Shown: positions 24,560 through 29,147 of the stretch, piece by piece
Numbering within the stretch: position 1 is the first letter of the stretch
Layout of the letters: each line of letters opens with the position of its first letter
Assembly (NCBI GenBank): GCA_910585465.1
Contig: CAJUEW010000027.1
Coordinates: 1-29,147, forward strand
Direction: 5' to 3'
Source: an uncultured Lachnospiraceae bacterium
Lineage (GTDB): Bacteria > Bacillota > Clostridia > Lachnospirales > Lachnospiraceae
Length of the DNA stretch: 29,147 nt
The notes under the pieces: model-generated
The model's database searches: none
Seen by the model: only the letters and a program-made list of their open reading frames with translations
What the model was told of the DNA's origin: nothing
Program-made: the position numbers and the translations under genes

Positions 24560-26148
24560 AAAAGCAGAATACGATCATGAATTTCACCATATGGCTGGTG
24601 TGTGTCCTGGTCGTATATAACATTTTTTATAACCGTCTTTTTGAAAGGAAACGGGACTTTACCGCCTTAAGAAAAATAGGGGTTCTGACAAAGGATCTGA
24701 TGAAAATTGCGGGAACAGAATTCCTGGTCCTTGCCCTGATCGGGTTTGTGGCAGGAATCCTGACAGGATGTTTTCTAAACCAGGCGGTATATGGTGAAAT
24801 TATGAAGGCATTCGCTCATGCATATGACGCAGAGGGACTGGTTTCTCCTGAATTATCGTGGAAAAATGTATGGAATACGGGGGCGCTGTTCCTGTTCATT
24901 ATCATACCGGGCGCGGCAGGCCCTATGCTGCAACTTCAAAATGTAATGCCGGCAGAGGTCATACATGGCAAAAGAAAAAATGTAAGGAAGCAGGTACTGG
25001 CGCTGATGATCGTGTCGCTTTCGGCAATTCTGATCAGTGTGCTGGGAATACAGGATAATCACAGCGACGAAGGCATTCTTTTTGTAAAGGAATATGTACC
25101 TGGGGATCTGCAGGTGACGGCAGGAAGCATTTATGAAAATATAGCGGGAGGGGATATTCCCTCCATATCGGATTCGGTTTTTCAGGAAATGAAAGCAGCT
25201 TCGGGCGTCAGACAGGTGCAGGATTATGAGATCAATTATGACAGAGGTATCTTTCTGTGTGAGGATAGGGAAAAATTAAACGCGGACAGCGGGAATTATG
25301 AGTCGATGCTTGCTATGGAACAGGAAATAGACGGAAAGAAGCAATGCTTATACAATCTGGTTTTGGCGACAACAGATGATATGAAGGCGCTGGCGCCGTC
25401 CTATGATGAAAAAGAAGACGGCCCTGTCGCAATTATGGAAACGGAGCTGGCAAAGACATTGAACCTGGAGATCGGGGATATGTTTCACATTTATGATGAG
25501 CAATTGATTATAAACGGTTCGAAAAACGGATGTAAGTCTGCACGTGTAAAGCTTCTGGATGCCCGGAATATTATATTGTCGGAAAATCATATAGGAGGGA
25601 ATCTGCTGGTTGTGGACAGGGAAACGGCACAGTTATTTTCAGGCAGATTATACCGGCAGGTTGTCAATGTGTGGACCGAGAAGGGCGGGGAGGCAATGGC
25701 AGCGTCCAATTTGGAGCATATTTCAGACACGAACGGATATTCCTTCCGCAATGCCGGCCGGCAAATACAGAAGTACGTTGATTCAGATCACTGCCAGAAG
25801 GTGATGCATTGGTTTTTAATCATCATCCTTGCGGTGTTCGGCCTTTTGATCTATTTCAATACTGTATTTACGAACCTGCTGAATAGGAGAAATGATTTTA
25901 AAATCATGTATAAAATCGGCATCCGGAAAAAAGAGATGTATTGGATGGTAATGAAAGAGGGGGTGTGTCAGGGCGGCATGGCAGCAGGAGCTGCGGTGAT
26001 TGTGCAGACCATTTTGAGCATGGGCAGACAGGGGTCATTTTTCAATATATTCGCGGTAACAGATGCGGGTGTGGAGACAGCATGCGTATTGTTTCCAATT
26101 TATATACTTTGGTATATGTTTCATAAGAGAATGGCAGTTTCTTGGTAG
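24523..26148 (+). pseudogene. FtsX-like permease lacking its N-terminus
   Basis: From about 24520 the frame encodes a TM (NFTIWLVCVLVVYNIFYNRLF) with the FERKRDFTALRKIGV coupling loop. Two further TMs follow, then a large extracytoplasmic domain (about 205-435) and a second FtsX block (MHWFLIIILAVFGLLIYFNT, NRRNDFKIMYKIGIRKKEMY). This is the two-block plan of BceB/MacB-type permeases, about 540 residues here. The first TM and outer part before the first FtsX block are missing, and the gene begins inside a foreign frame (the ATPase stub). ATG 24523 is the first in-frame ATG, but no ribosome binding site goes with it. Confidence 0.75.
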
Positions 26149-26164
26149 GTTGGAAGATAGCATC

Positions 26165-26855
26165 ATGAAAATCTTATTGGTGGAAGATGATATGGAGATC
26201 AGCGCCATGTTAAAAAGCTTTTTGATGACAGAAAATTATGAAGTGATTACTGCGTCAGACGGGGAGATCGCCTGCGAGAAGTTCTTTTCCGGTGATTTCA
26301 ATCTGGTTTTGCTGGATCTGATGATACCAAAAATGAACGGCATGGAGGTCATGGGGAAAATCAGGGAATCCAGTACGGTTCCCATTATTATTATATCGGC
26401 AAAAGATACGGATTCTGACAAAACCCTGGGACTTGGGATGGGGGCAGATGATTATATTACAAAACCATTTTCCGTGACGGAAGTGTTAGCGCGCATAAAA
26501 GCCAATATCAGAAGGACTATCCAGTATGCGGCGGGAACTTCCATGCAGCAGCCTGGTTCTTATAAAAGGCGCCCTGACAATGGATCTGAATGCATACTCC
26601 GTGAAAAAAGATGGCAGAGAGATCGAACTTACGGCAAAAGAGTTTGAAATCCTGAAATTACTGTTACAGAATCCAAAGAAGGTATATACAAAGGAACAGA
26701 TCTATTCCCTTGTCTGGAACGATGCATATCTGGGGGACGAAAATGCTGTGAACGTCCATATCAGCAGGCTGAGGACGAAAATCGAGGACGATCCCCGTAA
26801 TCCCAGATACATTATTACTGTATGGGGGATTGGGTATAAGGCAGGAGATTTATAA
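26165..26855 (+). pseudogene. OmpR-family response regulator split by a frameshift
   Basis: ATG 26165 opens a complete receiver domain (acidic EDD 7-9, Asp51 in LLDLMIP, Lys100 in YITKPF). Its frame runs out as nonsense after about 26550 (stop 26645-26647). In the next frame, from about 26550 to 26855, lies a complete winged-helix domain (MDLNAYSVKKDGREIEL, LTAKEFEILKLLLQ, NVHISRLRTKIED, GIGYKAGDL). A one-base change between about 26543 and 26575 accounts for this; the AAAA at 26572-26575 is a candidate. It could still yield a receiver-only protein. The kinase remnant follows 1 base after its stop. Confidence 0.85.
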
Positions 26856-26856
26856 C

Positions 26857-27689
26857 ATGAGTGATCAGATAATTCTCTTTTTCCTTTTGATTGTGATCGT
26901 TGTCCTGGTTTTTGTCGTCCTTTACCAGCGGTTTGCTTTCAGGAGAGGAATTCGGATCCAATTAATACAGATCAGTCGGAAGTTAGAAGACATTGCGGAA
27001 TCTGACAGCGACGAAAAAGTAATGGTATTTACAGACGAACCTGCCCTGATGGAACTTGCGGGCGAGATCAACCGCCTGCTGCTTGACCGTCAAAAGAAAA
27101 AGCCGAATTTAAGAGGGGCGAAATTGCTTCCAAGAAAATGCTGGCAAACATATCCCATGATATAAAAACACCCCTGACCGTGATATTGGGGTATCTGGAG
27201 ATCATGCGCCTTACAGACGCAGATGATGAGATGTTAAAGAAGGTGGAATCAAAAGCAAAACAGGTGGTGGATCTGATCAATCAGTTCTTCACTTTGGCAA
27301 AGCTTGAGGCAGGCGATACCAATATCACCCCTTCCAGGATCAATGCAAGCGAAATATGCAGGGAAAGCGCCCTTGGTTTCTATGAGATTTTGTTACAGAA
27401 GGATTTTGAAGTGGAGCTATCGATACCAGAGAAGGCGGTTTATGTCCAGGGCGATAAAGATGCATTGCAGAGGATCCTGTTTAATCTGCTGTCCAACGCG
27501 GTCAGATATGGCGATTTTAAGATTATGGACGATTCCAGGATCCGTATCTATGAGCTTTCCGCTTCGACACAGAAAATCTCAAAGGAGCTGCTGCTGAACG
27601 GGGTGGAAATGACGTCGATTACGAAGCATACGGAATCACTTGAAGACTATTTTCTGAAACTGACAGGGGAGGGGGAAAAATCATGTTAA
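26857..27689 (+). pseudogene. Kinase frameshifted and fused to an ABC ATPase tail
   Basis: ATG 26857 (GGAGAT upstream) gives one TM (about 6-26), a linker and then a frame change near 27097-27101. Here the A5 run seems one A short, so the correct continuation (EFKRGEIASKKMLANISHD) is in the next frame. The dimerisation domain has its His in ISHDIKTPLTVILGYLEIM, and the ATPase domain begins with the N box (LFNLLSNAVRYG). At about 27510 the kinase stops and DDSRIRIYELS...SITKHTESLEDYFLKLTGEG follows, the typical end of bacteriocin-transporter ATPases. So a deletion joined the kinase to the end of the ABC ATPase that lay next to it. G boxes are absent; no active kinase results. Confidence 0.85.
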
Positions 27690-28081
27690 AGCTGATCAAA
27701 CTGGAATGGAAGAAGAACAATATCGGGAAATATATACGCAACGCGGTGATTGTAACATTGCTTCTATGTCTGTTCATATTTGCCCTTGCTTTCCTGGGAA
27801 TTGCAGATGACCCGGACGGAACGCTGGACGCCGCGCCGGGAATGAATACCATTTCTTCCCCGATTGAATTGTTTACAGGTATGGCGTTTCTCATTTTTAC
27901 AAGTGTCATGCTGGCGTCCTTTATCGTGAGCGCTTATAAAAATAAAACCATGAACCTGATGTTTACTTACCCGGTGAAAAGGCAGAAAATACTGGCATCC
28001 CAGATGACGGCGGTGTGGAGTTTTAACTTCGCGGCATTAGTATTGTCAATCTACAACGCGGAAAATAAAGATTTATTGTAA
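27683..28081 (+). pseudogene. N-terminal part of a bacteriocin-type ABC permease
   Basis: GGGAGGGGG lies just before ATG 27683. MLKLIKLEWKKNNIGKYIRN is the usual start of LanE/LanG-like ABC-2 permeases of lantibiotic immunity systems, followed by TMs (about 20-42 and 70-88) and the YPVKRQKILASQ coupling region. After about residue 120 (NFAALVLS) the family similarity stops and IYNAENKDLL ends the frame. Full-length relatives have about 250 residues and six TMs, so more than half is gone. It overlaps the ATPase tail by 7 bases, showing the original ATPase-permease operon order. Confidence 0.75.
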
Positions 28082-28106
28082 TTGTTCGGAATCGGAGGGG
28101 GGCAGT

Positions 28107-28796
28107 ATGAGCAGAGTATTAGTGATTGAAGATGATGAGATCCTAAATGGAGGACTGTGTTATAACCTGCAGAAAAGGGGGATTACCCCTTTTTCTGCTT
28201 ACACATTAGAAGAGGCAAAGGAACTTCTTTCAAAGGAAGCGTATGATCTGATCGTGCTGGATGTGAATCTGCCGGACGGCAGCGGATTTGCGTTTGCGCA
28301 GGATACCGCTGCGCTTTATGAGATACCGTTTATTTTCCTGACGGCTCACAATCTGGAGGATGAGATTATCGGCGGTTATCACATGGGCGCGGAGGATTAT
28401 ATTACGAAGCCCTTCCGGATTCAGATTGCTATGGAGAAGATACAGGCGGTTCTTAGAAGGTGCGGGGGAAGGCATGAGGAACCCTGTTATTCGTGCGGCA
28501 ATCTTGATATTGATTTCGAAAAAAGAATTGTCAGGAAGAGCGGGGAACTGTTAGAGCTTACGCCGACGGAATTTGACCTTCTTCAGTTTTTCTGTAAGAA
28601 CCGGAGAAAGATACTGACGAAGGATATCCTTCTGGAAAATATATGGGACAACAGAAGGCGCTTCGTCAGCGAACATACGCTGTCTTTGAATATCAGCCGT
28701 CTGCGGAACAAAATAGCCGACGATCAGTTCGATTATATCAAGACCATTTATGGAATGGGATACCGGTGGATCGGAGCAGGGGAGGCGGGAGTATGA
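28107..28796 (+). CDS. OmpR-family response regulator
   Basis: The 229-residue protein has a receiver domain (EDDE 8-11, Asp52 in VLDVNLPDGSG, Lys101 in YITKPF) and a winged helix (about 128-225: LTPTEFDLLQFFCKNRRK, HTLSLNISRLRNKIAD, GMGYRWIG). AGGGGGG precedes ATG 28107. The receiver start is related to that of the remnant at 18455 (the NLPDGSG motif in both), so they come from the same regulator subgroup, which often controls BceAB-like or FtsX-type exporters. It is intact and overlaps the kinase start (ATGA). Confidence 0.93.
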   Translation: MSRVLVIEDDEILNGGLCYNLQKRGITPFSAYTLEEAKELLSKEAYDLIVLDVNLPDGSGFAFAQDTAALYEIPFIFLTAHNLEDEIIGGYHMGAEDYITKPFRIQIAMEKIQAVLRRCGGRHEEPCYSCGNLDIDFEKRIVRKSGELLELTPTEFDLLQFFCKNRRKILTKDILLENIWDNRRRFVSEHTLSLNISRLRNKIADDQFDYIKTIYGMGYRWIGAGEAGV

Positions 28797-29147
28797 AAGC
28801 GCTGATGCTCCTGCTTCTTTTTTGTGTCTTGAATCTGGGATATTATCTGTATTTCCGAAGAAAATTTGTGAGGTATTCCGAAGAAATACTTCGGAATACC
28901 AGACGTATCATGGGGAATGAAAAGGATCGGTCTTTGTACCGGGAATATAACAGGGAGACTCTTACTTCCAAGGTGGTTATGGAGCTTGAGAAGACGGAAG
29001 GTATACTCAGAAACCGGATGCTTAAGAGCGAACAGGAGAAGGAGAAGCTGCAAAAGACGATTTCTGAAATTGCCCATCAGGTAAAGACGCCTCTGTCGAA
29101 TATCTGCATGTATCATGATATGCTTTCGGATCCGGATATTTCTTTCG
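28793..29147 (+). CDS. Sensor histidine kinase, 5' part (runs off window)
   Basis: ATG 28793 overlaps the regulator stop, with GGAGGCGGG upstream. The first 118 codons are visible: a TM (about 3-20), a linker with Arg/Glu-rich helices (about 22-88) and the phosphoacceptor region EIAHQVKTPLSNICMY (His about 98). Only one N-terminal TM and no long outer domain is seen, so the sensor part is short. The ATPase domain lies outside the window. This kinase and the regulator at 28107 form an operon and appear intact as far as they can be seen. Confidence 0.9.
   Translation, partial: MKALMLLLLFCVLNLGYYLYFRRKFVRYSEEILRNTRRIMGNEKDRSLYREYNRETLTSKVVMELEKTEGILRNRMLKSEQEKEKLQKTISEIAHQVKTPLSNICMYHDMLSDPDISF

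Noticed and set aside
1..29147. CRISPR array, tRNA, rRNA or riboswitch
   Set aside because: No regularly spaced repeats, cloverleaf sequences or recognised riboswitch cores were seen by reading; a covariance-model scan was not possible.

Overview
The window looks like an accessory, partly decaying region of a low-to-mid-GC Firmicutes chromosome, most plausibly a gut Clostridia/Lachnospiraceae member. The reasons are strong AGGAGG ribosome binding sites, TTG/GTG starts, IS66-type transposase, YtrA-type GntR, LytTR and AgrC-like regulators, and repeated two-component/ABC transporter modules of the kind that handle antimicrobial peptides. No rRNA, tRNA, CRISPR array or phage structural gene was seen. 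The assignment to family level is inference; no marker gene is present.

Layout. (1) 1-3190: a zinc-ribbon membrane protein of AT-rich composition, then an IS66 transposase relic, the C-terminal half of a GmrSD-like (DUF262/DUF1524) nuclease, and the first 16 codons of an unknown gene. (2) 3171-6003: an almost complete IS66-family element with tnpA, tnpB, tnpC and 23-bp inverted ends (22/23 match). tnpC carries an amber codon and no target duplication is visible. (3) 6072-13580: the best-preserved block. Two permeases and an ATPase (6072-8684) are followed by an OmpR-type regulator and its kinase (8845-10954), then a second ATPase, permease and small anchored protein (11084-13580). It looks like a peptide- or envelope-stress sensing and export island. 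(4) 13603-14490: a YtrA-like GntR repressor with a strong promoter embedded in palindromes, followed by a fused remnant of its ATPase and permease partners. (5) 14521-17283, minus strand: a decayed FtsX/MacB-type transporter (two permeases and an ATPase without Walker A). (6) 17284-19160: kinase, regulator and permease fragments joined by deletions. (7) 19162-23114: an intact LytTR regulator and AgrC-like kinase, followed by a small charged protein, a lipoprotein, a CPBP membrane protease and a 54-residue ORF. Two similar tandem repeats with 21-bp period lie before the regulator gene and across the end of the kinase gene, suggesting a self-controlled circuit that also controls the small protein/lipoprotein genes. 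(8) 23095-28081: further ABC transporter and two-component remnants, one permease (23201-24430) apparently intact. (9) 28107-29147: an intact OmpR-type regulator and the start of its kinase, which runs off the window.

The most striking overall feature is that at least eight sites show the start of one gene joined to the interior or end of another gene of the same kind of operon (ATPase-permease, regulator-kinase, kinase-ATPase), plus several single-base frameshifts in or near homopolymers. The region is therefore a graveyard of antimicrobial-peptide response modules surrounding two or three still plausible ones. The candidate system of greatest interest is the LytTR/AgrC-like circuit at 19162-22960.
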